From CBDDEC01 sp965198045 (GTDB lineage Bacteria; Chloroflexota; Dehalococcoidia; UBA2979): DNA of 64,000 nucleotides. Below, one piece after another: positions 25,379 to 34,099 of this stretch. Made by a program: the position numbers and the translations under genes. Every line of letters begins with the position of its first letter. Position 1 is the stretch's first letter. The DNA is taken from the NCBI GenBank assembly GCA_965198045.1, contig CBDAOL010000012.1:682001-746000 (forward strand), written 5' to 3'. The notes beneath the pieces were generated by a model. It was not told where the DNA came from, did no database searches, and saw nothing but the letters and a program-made list of their open reading frames with translations.

Positions 25379-27099
25379 CAACTCTCGGCCCCACTGGTCA
25401 CTGCGTCGCGATCGACCGACGCCTCGTCGTCGCTACCTTCATCCTCCTCTTCCTCGTCGTCCATCTCGAGCAGCGAGGCTGGCCCCTCGAGGATGATCGA
25501 AATGCGATCGGAGCGTCGTGGCAGCCAGCGCCAGGGGATGAAGTCGGGCAGCAGCCGAATCTCCGGCGGCGCCTCGAGGGGTACAGCGTTCGAGATCATC
25601 TCGGCCGCCCGCGTGGTCGTTGCGCCCGTCAGCGAACCCTCGAGGGCCGTCGGATCGATCACGGGCGCGACGCGGCCCCGAACGGTCATCTCGATCACCA
25701 GCTGGCCGCCGATGCTCGACGTCCCAGCGGCGACCGACACCTCCGTGGAGCCGGGCAGCAGCGCGTCGCCCGGATCGAGCGAGCCCCGCAATACGAGCGC
25801 ACCGAACTCCAGAGCGGCCTCAGCGTCGAGGACGAGCGCGGAGACGATCGCGATGTATTCCATGAGGAACGCGCTGGCGGGGTCGCCCGGGTCGAGCAGG
25901 GGCTGCTCCGAGAACACGGCGGTAGTGAGGGTCTCCGGGAAATAGGTCGCGCCGTCGGGGACGGAGGCGGCCATCTCTCGCTGTCCGACGCGGTGCAGCA
26001 CCTCGTCGCTGATCTCGCGCACGCGGTCGACATCCTCGATGGCCACGGCGGCTACCTCGACGTTGGTGCCGCCGGCCGCCGCCGAAGGGTTCGTGGCGGT
26101 CACTCCGCGCGGCAGCGGGTCGCGGGCGGCCAGCACGCCAGCTTCGACGTTGCCCGGCAGGCCCGGGAACACCGCGGTGGCAGCGACCGAGGCACTCTCG
26201 CCGGCGAGCACCTCGAGGTCCTCGTCGGTCGCAAAGAGGATGTTCTCGTCACTGATCAGCTGCAGCCCGGCCTCGATCATGCGGTCGGTCGTCGTGTCGT
26301 TCGTGAACGTCACCTCGACGATTGCGAAGCCCTCGCCGATCTCGGTGGTGCCCGAGGTCGTCGTCGAGACGGTCGTCGTGATCTCGATGCGGGTACGGCC
26401 GACCGGGATCACCATGCGGGCGAGGTCCGGCTCTTCGGCGAGTGGGTCGAGGCGTGCTGAGACCGTTGCTGTCACCTCGCGCGAGACCGGGACGATCACG
26501 ATCTCTGCCGAGGGAACGGCGTAACACGCGACGATGCCGATCGCGCCGATCGCGACGAAGAGCAGCGCGCCCCGGACCCACCGACCAAGGTTGAACCTCG
26601 GTACGGTGAACGAGCGCCCGCCGATCCTGAACCGGTGCTGAGGCGCTCGCCGCACGCGTCGGATCGAAGTCGCCGCACGCAGGCCGTTGTCGCCGGCGTG
26701 CGCGCGCACGTCTCGCCGCGACGAGACGACGAGGAGGTCGATCCCTCGACGCCGCGCGTGGGCGGCGAGGTGGGGCCAGAACGCCGGCGCGCGCAGGGGC
26801 CGTGCGCCGCGAGGGACGATCAGCACGACCTCGAGGTCCGTCGCGACATCGATCTGGCCCGTGATCGAGGCGACATCGTCGTCGGCCGTGGCGATGATCG
26901 CGGCGTCGAGCTGCGCCTGACGCCGCTCTGCCGCCTCGCGACGTGATCTTCGCCAGCGTCCCCAGGCGCTCCGCGTGTTCGCCCACGTGCGGACGCCGGC
27001 CGCACGCCACCAGCGCCCGCTGCGGATCGCCTCGCTTCGCAGCCACTCCCACGAGCGGCGCAGCGCCTCCAGAACCTGGGTGCCGAAGTCGTCGTTCAT
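25378..27099 (-). CDS. membrane-anchored baseplate J-like (gp47-type) domain protein
   Basis: 573 residues. Residues 1-170 are a basic cytosolic region with a Rossmann-like segment (LEVVLIVPRGARPLRAP, DLLVVSSRRDVRAHA). A single transmembrane helix lies at about 176-195. The remaining 370 residues should be outside and contain repeats of FATDEDLEVLAGESASVAA and PGLPGNVEAG, the pattern of the baseplate J/gp47 domain also found in non-phage cell-surface proteins of Chloroflexota. The C-terminus is acidic. Gap to alaS is 1 base and the stop overlaps ruvX. No other phage genes are near, so a prophage is unlikely. Function unknown. Confidence 0.75.
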   Translation of the reverse strand: MNDDFGTQVLEALRRSWEWLRSEAIRSGRWWRAAGVRTWANTRSAWGRWRRSRREAAERRQAQLDAAIIATADDDVASITGQIDVATDLEVVLIVPRGARPLRAPAFWPHLAAHARRRGIDLLVVSSRRDVRAHAGDNGLRAATSIRRVRRAPQHRFRIGGRSFTVPRFNLGRWVRGALLFVAIGAIGIVACYAVPSAEIVIVPVSREVTATVSARLDPLAEEPDLARMVIPVGRTRIEITTTVSTTTSGTTEIGEGFAIVEVTFTNDTTTDRMIEAGLQLISDENILFATDEDLEVLAGESASVAATAVFPGLPGNVEAGVLAARDPLPRGVTATNPSAAAGGTNVEVAAVAIEDVDRVREISDEVLHRVGQREMAASVPDGATYFPETLTTAVFSEQPLLDPGDPASAFLMEYIAIVSALVLDAEAALEFGALVLRGSLDPGDALLPGSTEVSVAAGTSSIGGQLVIEMTVRGRVAPVIDPTALEGSLTGATTTRAAEMISNAVPLEAPPEIRLLPDFIPWRWLPRRSDRISIILEGPASLLEMDDEEEEDEGSDDEASVDRDAVTSGAES

Positions 27100-27100
27100 G

Positions 27101-29779
27101 TCAGCTGGCGTCGCCGCCGAGGACGCGCTGGGCCGTGTCGCGCGCGACTGCGAGGGCCTCATCGATCTTCGAGGCGTCGCGCCCGCCGGCCTGTGCAAGC
27201 TGCGGCCGTCCTCCTCCGCCGCCGCCCGCGATCTGCGCCGCCGCCCGCACGACCTCGTCGGCGCGCAGCCCGCGCTCGACGACATCGTCGGTCGCCGCGG
27301 CGATGAACATCGGCCGCCCGTCGACCTCGGCCGCGAGCGTCACGAAGGCGCTGCCGAGCTGCGAGCGCAGCCGGTCGACCATCGGCTTCATCGCGTCGGC
27401 AGAGTCGACGACCACCCGCGAGATGACGACGTGCGTCCCATCGATCTCGACGGCGGAGCCGACGAGGTCGTCCGCCGCGCCGGAAGCTACGGCCAGCTCC
27501 GCCTCGTCAGCGCGCCGGCGCTCGGCCGCGAGTTGTTCCTCGAGCGCGTCGATGCGGGCGAGGACCTCGTCGTCGGGCACGCGGAAGCGGTGGGAGAGCT
27601 CGGTGACCTGGTCACTCCGCGCCTCCGAGTACGCCTCCGCCTCGGGGCCGGTCAGAGCCTCGATGCGGCGCATGCCGGCGCCGATTGAGCTGTCGGCGAC
27701 GATCACGAGAATGCCGATCTCTCCGGTCGAGCGGAGGTGCGTGCCGCCGCAGAGCTCACGGCTGTAACACTCGGCGCTGTGCTCGTGGCCCATCCCACGG
27801 GCCTCGCAATACTCGACCATGCGCACCCGCGCGGTGTAGCGATCCTCGAAGAACGCGATCGCCCCGCGGGCGCTGGCCTCCTCGTAATCCAGCTCGAGCG
27901 TTTCGCTGAGGATGTTCTCGCGGATCTTTTCGTTGACGAGCCGCTGGATCGAGCGCAGCTCCTCGGCCGTTGGCGCCTCCGGATGCGTGTAGTCGAACCG
28001 CAGCCGGTCCGGCCCAACGTATGAACCGGCTTGCCGCACGTGGCTGCCGAGCATCTGTCGTAGCGCGGCGTGCAGCAGGTGGGTGCCGGTGTGATTGCGC
28101 TCGCTGCCGCGCCGCCATGTGCCGTCGACCGTCGCCTCGGCCGCCTCACCGAGGGCGATCGAGCCTTCGGTGACGCGCCCGCTGTGGACGATCGCGTCGC
28201 CGTACTGCTGCACATCCTCGACCGCGAATCGTCCGCTCGGCGTCACGATCTCGCCTCGGTCGGCGACCTGGCCGCCACCCTCGGCGTAGAGCGCGGTGGT
28301 ATCGAGGACCACCTCGCCGCTTTCGTCGGCTGAGAGCTGGTCGACGCGGTCGCTGCCCTGCGCGATGAACGTCACCTCGCCACGCGCGGTGAGACCGTCG
28401 TATCCCGCGAACGTCGAGGTCAGTTCGAGTGATGCGTAACGCTGCGCGCGGTCTGTGTCGTCGACCGTGAACTCGGCACCCTTCGAGCGCTCGCGCTGAG
28501 CCTCCATCTCAGCTTCGAAGGCGGTCTCGTCGACCTCGTAACCACGCTCCCGCGCGACCTCGATGGTCAGCTCGGGCGGCAGGCCGTGGGTGTCGTAGAG
28601 GGTGAACATGTCGCGACCGGGGATGCGCTTCGACTCGCGCTCACGCTTGAGTACGTCCTCGAGCAGTTCGAGCCCGCGGTCGAGCGTGTCGAGGAACCGG
28701 CGCTCTTCGATGCCGACGAGACGCTGGATGAACTCGCGCTGGTCGGCCAGCTCCGCATTCGCTTGCAGCGAGTGCTCGATGGCCGTGCCGACCAGCTCCT
28801 CGAGGAAGGGTTCGTGCCGGCCGATGCGATTGGCGAAGTAGATCGCGCGCCGCAGCACGCGCCGCAGGACATAGCCGCGGCCTTCGTTCGAGGGCAGCAC
28901 GCCGTCGTTGATGAGGAAGGAGATGGCGCGTGCGTGGTCGGTCATCACCCGCAGCGCCTGCGCGACCTCGTAGTTCTCCTCCGGGTCGTAGGTACGCCCC
29001 GAGATGCCCTCGGCGGCAGCGACCACCTCGCGCAGCTCATCCGTCTCATAGACCGCACGCACGTCCTGGAGCACCGAGGCGAGGCGTTCGAGGCCGGCGC
29101 CGGTGTCGATATTGGCGGCCGGCAGGTCGGTCTGCACGCCCTCGTCGTCCTGGAAGTAGGTCATGAAGACCAGGTTCCAGATCTCGAGGAAGCGACCGCA
29201 CTCGATGTCCGGATGGCACTCGCCGGCCTCGCAGTGGCGGCAGCCCTCGGTTGGTCCCCAGTCGTAGTGCAGCTCGGAGCACGGGCCGCAGGGACCGTTG
29301 TCGCCGGGCGGACCCCACCAGTTCCCCTGCGCAGCCGTGTAGCGCGAGATGCGCTCGGGCGGGACGCCGCGCCGCGCCCACAGTTCAAACGCCTCGTCGT
29401 CAGTCAGGAAGACGGTGGCCCAGAGCCGTTCCTCCGGGATGCCGAGGACCCCCGTCAGGAACTCCCATGCCCACTCGATCGCCTCTGGCTTGAAGTAATC
29501 CCCAACGGAGAAGTTGCCTAGCATCTCGAACATGGTGAGGTGGGTGTCGTCGCCCACGTCCTCGACATCCGTCGTGCGGAAACAGCGCTGGATCGACGTC
29601 AGGCGCGGCGCCGGAGGCTCTTCGAGGCCCATGAAGTACGGCTTGAACTGAACCATGCCGGCGTTGGTGAAGAGCAGGGTCGGATCGCCGTGCGGCACGA
29701 GCGAAGAGGAGGGGATGCGGCGATGCCCGCGTGCCTCGAAGAACTCGAGGAACGCCGTGCGGAGTTCGTCGACGGTCAC
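27101..29779 (-). CDS. alaS: alanine--tRNA ligase
   Basis: 892 residues from GTG 29779, with GAGAGGGAC upstream. The catalytic core has FLEFFEARGHRRIPSSSLV and PKPYFMG-like FKPYFMGLEEPPAPRLT; a Cys/His insert (CRHCEAGECHPDIECGRF) is near residue 180; the editing domain has NHTGTHLLHAALR and ELCGGTHLRSTGEIG; the C-terminal DHHA1 region ends AGGGGGGRPQLAQAGG. Charges tRNA-Ala and edits Ser/Gly mischarging. I looked for a T-box upstream and saw none. Head of the run alaS, baseplate-J protein, ruvX, mltG, aroE and on. Confidence 0.97.
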   Translation of the reverse strand: MTVDELRTAFLEFFEARGHRRIPSSSLVPHGDPTLLFTNAGMVQFKPYFMGLEEPPAPRLTSIQRCFRTTDVEDVGDDTHLTMFEMLGNFSVGDYFKPEAIEWAWEFLTGVLGIPEERLWATVFLTDDEAFELWARRGVPPERISRYTAAQGNWWGPPGDNGPCGPCSELHYDWGPTEGCRHCEAGECHPDIECGRFLEIWNLVFMTYFQDDEGVQTDLPAANIDTGAGLERLASVLQDVRAVYETDELREVVAAAEGISGRTYDPEENYEVAQALRVMTDHARAISFLINDGVLPSNEGRGYVLRRVLRRAIYFANRIGRHEPFLEELVGTAIEHSLQANAELADQREFIQRLVGIEERRFLDTLDRGLELLEDVLKRERESKRIPGRDMFTLYDTHGLPPELTIEVARERGYEVDETAFEAEMEAQRERSKGAEFTVDDTDRAQRYASLELTSTFAGYDGLTARGEVTFIAQGSDRVDQLSADESGEVVLDTTALYAEGGGQVADRGEIVTPSGRFAVEDVQQYGDAIVHSGRVTEGSIALGEAAEATVDGTWRRGSERNHTGTHLLHAALRQMLGSHVRQAGSYVGPDRLRFDYTHPEAPTAEELRSIQRLVNEKIRENILSETLELDYEEASARGAIAFFEDRYTARVRMVEYCEARGMGHEHSAECYSRELCGGTHLRSTGEIGILVIVADSSIGAGMRRIEALTGPEAEAYSEARSDQVTELSHRFRVPDDEVLARIDALEEQLAAERRRADEAELAVASGAADDLVGSAVEIDGTHVVISRVVVDSADAMKPMVDRLRSQLGSAFVTLAAEVDGRPMFIAAATDDVVERGLRADEVVRAAAQIAGGGGGGRPQLAQAGGRDASKIDEALAVARDTAQRVLGGDAS

Positions 29780-29894
29780 GGTCTGTCCCTCTCGCCCCGC
29801 TGCGTACCAGTATGCGCGGACTCAGCCCACCGGACCATGAGGAGGTCTACCCGGCGTCTGCTGATCACCTGTAGAGACGGGACGGTTCCGAGTG

Positions 29895-29900
29895 TAGAAT
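29895..29900 (+). promoter_or_regulatory. candidate -10 of glmU
   Basis: TAGAAT in the 193-base divergent gap between alaS and glmU, identical to the -10 of infC. No good -35 is apparent. The rest of the gap shows no gene or riboswitch. Confidence 0.35.
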
Positions 29901-29972
29901 GTCGTTCAGAAACGGGTCAATTTCAGGCGGTCTCCACGCCCGTACCGCCGTCGGAGTGTCTTCACACCGTCC

Positions 29973-31490
29973 ATGGTCGACGACCCCGTTCCTGATCAAC
30001 CTCCGCCAGCCGACAAACCCGACCGCTCGAGTGTGCCGACGAGCCGCGCGCCTGATCGCTTGCCGCTGATGGCCAGCGAACGCGCGCCCCTCGCGCAGCC
30101 GATGACCGCGGCGGCAGCAAGTCTCGCGGACTTCAGTGTCGTCGTGCTCGCCGCCGGGCGCGGAACGCGCATGCGCTCCGCTCTGCCGAAAGCGCTGCAC
30201 CACGTCGCCGGCGTGCCGATGGTGCGGCTGCTCTGCGACCTGGCGCGCGACGCCGGCGCGGGGCAGATCGTCGTCGTCGTGGCCCCCTCGACCGAGGCGG
30301 AGATCACCGCCGCCGTTGGCAATGGCGTCGGCATCGCCGTGCAGTCAGAACCTCGAGGCACCGGCCATGCCGCCCTCGCTGCGCGCGCCGTGACTGCACA
30401 GGGGCACGTGCTCGTCGTCAACGTCGATCTGCCGCTGCTCAGCCGGCGTACCTTGCTCGAGCTGGCCGGCCGCCACCTCGCCTCGACCTCCGCACTGACG
30501 TTCCTCACTGCCTACCTCGACGACCCGAGCGGCTACGGACGTGTCGTGCGCCGCAGCGGCCGGGTGCACGGCGTCGTCGAGGAGGCTGATGCCGACGCGG
30601 CCACGCGCGGGCAGCCTGAGGTGAATGCAGGCGTGTATGCCGCCGAGGCCGACTGGCTATGGCCCACCCTCGAAGCGCTGCCCGAGGCGCCGAACGGCGA
30701 GATCTACCTGACCGACATCATCGCCCGCTCGGTCGAGAGTTCTGGGGGCGTCGAGTCCTACCAGGTGATAGAGGCCGCGGAAGTGCAGCAGGTGAACGAC
30801 CGTGTGCAGCTCGCCGACGTGGAACGCACGCTACGGGAGCGCATGCGGCAGCGGCTGATGGAGTCCGGCGTCACCCTCGTCGACCCAGCCACGACCTACA
30901 TCGACGCGCACGTCGAGGTGGCCGAGGACACGACCATCCTGCCCGGCACCCACCTGCTCGGCGAGACCTCGATCGGTTCCGGTTGCCGCATCGGTCCCAA
31001 CGCCATCATCCGAGACACCACGATCGCCGACAGCTGCGAGATCGGTGCATCCACCCTCGAAGGGGCGCGGATCGGCAGTGGCTCAGACATCGGGCCGTAC
31101 TGCCATCTTCGTCCCGGCGCAGTCGTCGGCGAGCGCGTGCACCTCGGCAACTACGTCGAGGTAAAAGCGACATCGATTGGTGACGAAACTCAGGTAGGAC
31201 ATTTCTCCTACCTCGGCGATACCGAGATAGGCGCCGGGGTCAACGTGGGCGCGGGCACGATCACCGCGAACTACGACGGCTCCGCGAAGCACACGACGGT
31301 GATCGAGGATGGCGCCTTCATCGGGAGTGACACCATCCTCGTCGCGCCGGTCGCCGTACGGGCCCGCGCCCGCACGGCTGCGGGCGCGGTAGTGACGAAG
31401 GACGTGCCCTCGGGGGAGCTTGCCGTTGGCATGCCCGCCGAGGTGCGAGGGAGCGAAGGGGGGTCACCGGCCGGTCCGAGCGAGCGTTAG
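29973..31490 (+). CDS. glmU: bifunctional UDP-N-acetylglucosamine pyrophosphorylase / glucosamine-1-phosphate N-acetyltransferase
   Basis: Up to 505 residues. The uridylyltransferase domain opens VVVLAAGRGTRMRSALPKALH; the C-terminal left-handed beta-helix has hexapeptide repeats and GVNVGAGTITANYDGSAKH with IEDGAFIGSDTILVAPV. It makes UDP-GlcNAc for peptidoglycan. The start is uncertain: ATG 29973 gives about 50 extra Pro/Ala/Arg-rich residues, while ATG 30069 or 30102 would begin nearer the domain; none has a clear ribosome site. Together with glmS at 46125 this covers much of UDP-GlcNAc synthesis. Confidence 0.94.
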   Translation: MVDDPVPDQPPPADKPDRSSVPTSRAPDRLPLMASERAPLAQPMTAAAASLADFSVVVLAAGRGTRMRSALPKALHHVAGVPMVRLLCDLARDAGAGQIVVVVAPSTEAEITAAVGNGVGIAVQSEPRGTGHAALAARAVTAQGHVLVVNVDLPLLSRRTLLELAGRHLASTSALTFLTAYLDDPSGYGRVVRRSGRVHGVVEEADADAATRGQPEVNAGVYAAEADWLWPTLEALPEAPNGEIYLTDIIARSVESSGGVESYQVIEAAEVQQVNDRVQLADVERTLRERMRQRLMESGVTLVDPATTYIDAHVEVAEDTTILPGTHLLGETSIGSGCRIGPNAIIRDTTIADSCEIGASTLEGARIGSGSDIGPYCHLRPGAVVGERVHLGNYVEVKATSIGDETQVGHFSYLGDTEIGAGVNVGAGTITANYDGSAKHTTVIEDGAFIGSDTILVAPVAVRARARTAAGAVVTKDVPSGELAVGMPAEVRGSEGGSPAGPSER

Positions 31491-31517
31491 CGCCTCGCGG
31501 ATCGCGCCCAGCCAGGT

Positions 31518-32822
31518 TTGGATACCAGCTCACTCGTTGCCATGCTCATCCTGCTCGTCGCCGGCGCGCTGCTCGTCCTGATCGCAGCCGCGGAGGCCGG
31601 CATCACCTCGATCAGCCGCAGCCGCATCCGCGTCGGCCAGGCCAATGGCCTGGGCGCGCTGCTCGAGAGCTACGTCGACCAGCGACAGCAGTTGCTGCGC
31701 GTCTTCAGCGTCGCCTCGACGACGATGATCGTGATCGGCACCGCGACGCTGGGCTTCCTGCTGCTCGTCGATTCCTCCATCACCGGCGTCCGGCTGGCGG
31801 TCGTCGCGGGCGTCTCGCTCCTGGTCGTCGCGCTGCTGCGTCAGACGACGCGTTCGGTCGTCCAGCAGAACCCGGAGGCGTGGGCGGTCCGCCTCGCACG
31901 TCCGATCGCCCTCGTGCGCATCGTCTTTACACCGCTGGCGTGGCTGATGAACGCCCCGATCGACCTCGCGTTGCGGGTCACCGGGCGCGCCAACGGTCAT
32001 GCCCCTGTCGGCATCGCCGAGGAGCTCGAGGGCCTGCTCGACGTAGCGGACGGCGACGGGGCCCTCGCCGAGGAACGGCGGATGATGCGAGGCGTCCTCG
32101 AGATGTCGGGGCAGACCGTTCGTGAGCTGATGACCCCTCGCACAGACCTCACGGCGGTCTCGACGGAGGCATCCATCGGCGACGCCGTCAGGGTGATCGC
32201 TGAGTCAGGATTCAGCCGCATCCCGCTGTACGAAGAGTCGCTCGACCGTATTTCGGGCGTGATCTACGCGAAGGACTTGCTCGCGTATCTCCGCACCGGC
32301 GACATCTCGCCGAGCCTGACCGATATCGCGCGCCCGCCCTACTTCGTGCCGGAGACGAAGCGCGCCAACGAACTCTTGGCGGACCTGCGACGCGACCAGG
32401 TGCACATGGTCATCGCCGTTGACGAGTACGGCGGCACCGCGGGAGTGGTCACGGTCGAGGATCTCGTCGAGGAGATCGTGGGAGAGATCGCCGATGAGTA
32501 CGACACCGAGGAGGTCGACGTGCAGTCGATCTCGAAGGACGAGGCGATTGTGGACGCCCGCCTGACGATCGACGAGCTGAACGAACTGTTCGCCTCCGAC
32601 ATCGGCTCCGAGGACTTCGACACCGTCGGGGGCCTCATCTTCACACTGCTCGGACGCCTCGCCGCCCCGGGCGACGAGGTGCGTGCCGGCGAGGACGACG
32701 AGGAGAGCGGCACGAGTGCGCTTGAGCTGCGGGTGCTGTCGATCCTCGGCCGGCGCATCAAGAAGGTGCGCGTTCGCCGCGCTGAGGCGATCGAGCAGCC
32801 TGAAGCTGCCGAGGCGGTCTGA
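31518..32822 (+). CDS. CNNM/HlyC-CorC family membrane protein with CBS pair
   Basis: 434 residues. Residues 1-140 are the CNNM (DUF21) domain with about four hydrophobic segments (LILLVAGALLVLIAAAEAGI, IVIGTATLGFLLLV, AVVAGVSLLVVALL, VRIVFTPLAWLM). Then follow two CBS domains (VRELMTPRTDLTAVS to DEYGGTAGVVTVEDLVEEIVGEI) and a C-terminal CorC_HlyC domain (DARLTIDELNELFASDI). Family members move or sense Mg2+ or other divalent cations. The apparent start is TTG 31518; an ATG at 31542 is the alternative. Lies 27 bases after glmU. Confidence 0.92.
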   Translation: MDTSSLVAMLILLVAGALLVLIAAAEAGITSISRSRIRVGQANGLGALLESYVDQRQQLLRVFSVASTTMIVIGTATLGFLLLVDSSITGVRLAVVAGVSLLVVALLRQTTRSVVQQNPEAWAVRLARPIALVRIVFTPLAWLMNAPIDLALRVTGRANGHAPVGIAEELEGLLDVADGDGALAEERRMMRGVLEMSGQTVRELMTPRTDLTAVSTEASIGDAVRVIAESGFSRIPLYEESLDRISGVIYAKDLLAYLRTGDISPSLTDIARPPYFVPETKRANELLADLRRDQVHMVIAVDEYGGTAGVVTVEDLVEEIVGEIADEYDTEEVDVQSISKDEAIVDARLTIDELNELFASDIGSEDFDTVGGLIFTLLGRLAAPGDEVRAGEDDEESGTSALELRVLSILGRRIKKVRVRRAEAIEQPEAAEAV

Positions 32823-32886
32823 GCCACTCCCGGTTGTAGATTTGGTGCAGACCGCCACTTGACGCGGTCGATACCCTGACCCCTCG

Positions 32887-34099
32887 ATGAGCGAACCGCA
32901 CACAGATGTTCTGGGTGACGACCTCGCCTACTGGGTGGCGCTGCACCGCGTCCACCGCCTGGGCAGCGCGCGCTTCGGCGTGTTGGAGCGCGCGTTCGAC
33001 AGCATGGAGCACGTGTGGCGGGCGGAGCGAAGTGAGCTGCTCACGGCCGGTCTCGACGCACGGACAGCGACGGCGCTGATCGAGGCGCGAGGGCGCATCG
33101 ACCCGGCGGTCGAACTCGAGCGGCTCAGCGAAGCTGCCCTCGAACCGATCGCGCGTGTCGATCCGCGCTACCCCTCCAGACTGCGCGAGATCGACGATGC
33201 GCCACCGCTGATCTACGTCCGCGGCGCCTGGCAGCCGGAGGATGAATGGAGCGTCGCCATTGGTCGGGACGCGTCGCGCGACGGCGTACGGACGGCAGGT
33301 GGCAGCCGAACTTTCGCGTGACCTCGCAGCCCACTCGGTGACCGTCGTCTCCGGTCTCGCACGCGGCGTCGACACCATCTCCCATACCGCCGCTCTCGAG
33401 GCCGGCGGGCGCACCGTCGCGGTGCTGGCACACGGGCTCGACCAGATCTACCCGCCGGAGAACCGAGGGCTGGCCGAGCGCATCATCGAGCAGGGCGCGC
33501 TCATCACCGACTACCCGCTGGGGACGAAGGCGCGGGCGGAATTCTTTCCTCGACGCAACCGCATCCTGTCGGGCCTCTCGCTCGGGACCGTGATCGTCGA
33601 GGGTGACTACAAGTCCGGCGCGATGATCACGGCGCGGCTCGCGGGCGAACAGAACCGCGACGTCTTTGCGGTACCCGGGTCGATTTACGCACCGCAGTCG
33701 CGTGGCCCCCTCTCGCTGATCCGCGGCGGTGCGAGGCCGGTGACCGGCGTCGAGGACATACTCGAAGCCCTCAACCTGACGATGATCGGGTCGCAACTCG
33801 ACTTCAGCCGCGCGGCGCCGCCGGCGACCGAGGAGGAGGAGCGTCTGATGGCGGCCCTCACCCGCGAACCTCGACATGTGGACGAAGTGGCTCGTGAGAG
33901 TGGATTGGCCGCAGGGGAAGTGTCGGCTACGCTCGCATTGCTTGAATTAAGGGGGCTCGTGCGCGATCTAGGCGGCATGCAGTTCGTCCGAGTGCGCGAG
34001 GCGGCGGCGGGTTACGGAGGTTCCGGGGACGGCGATCACGTGACGAGCCGCAGCGGCGGCACGTCCGATCCCGGCCCGGGAAGCGAGGAATCCCGTTGA
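32887..34099 (+). CDS. dprA: DNA-processing protein DprA, apparent +1 frameshift near residue 126
   Basis: From ATG 32887 the frame encodes the N-terminal SAM-like region and IARVDPRYPSRLREIDDAPPLIYVRG, the start of the Rossmann fold. At 33262 an extra G (ATTGGTCGGG for ATTGTCGGG) shifts the frame. The rest continues in a second frame as VGTRRATAYGRQVAAELSRDL, VVSGLARGVDTISHTAALE, VLAHGLDQIYPPENRGLAE and GLSLGTVIVEGDYKSGAMITARLA, ending in a winged-helix DprA C-domain (DEVARESGLAAGEVSATLALLELRG). DprA loads RecA on incoming single-stranded DNA. Both halves together make a full-length protein. A read error or a recent null allele would explain it. Confidence 0.85.

Noticed and set aside
25378..27099. 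Prophage, suggested by the baseplate J-like domain
   Set aside because: No other phage genes, integrase site or change in gene order nearby; the protein has a membrane helix and is coupled to housekeeping genes.
29780..29972. Possible T-box or other riboswitch before alaS
   Set aside because: No GGGTGG-ACC T-box motif and no terminator with T-run on the minus strand; only a Shine-Dalgarno before the GTG.
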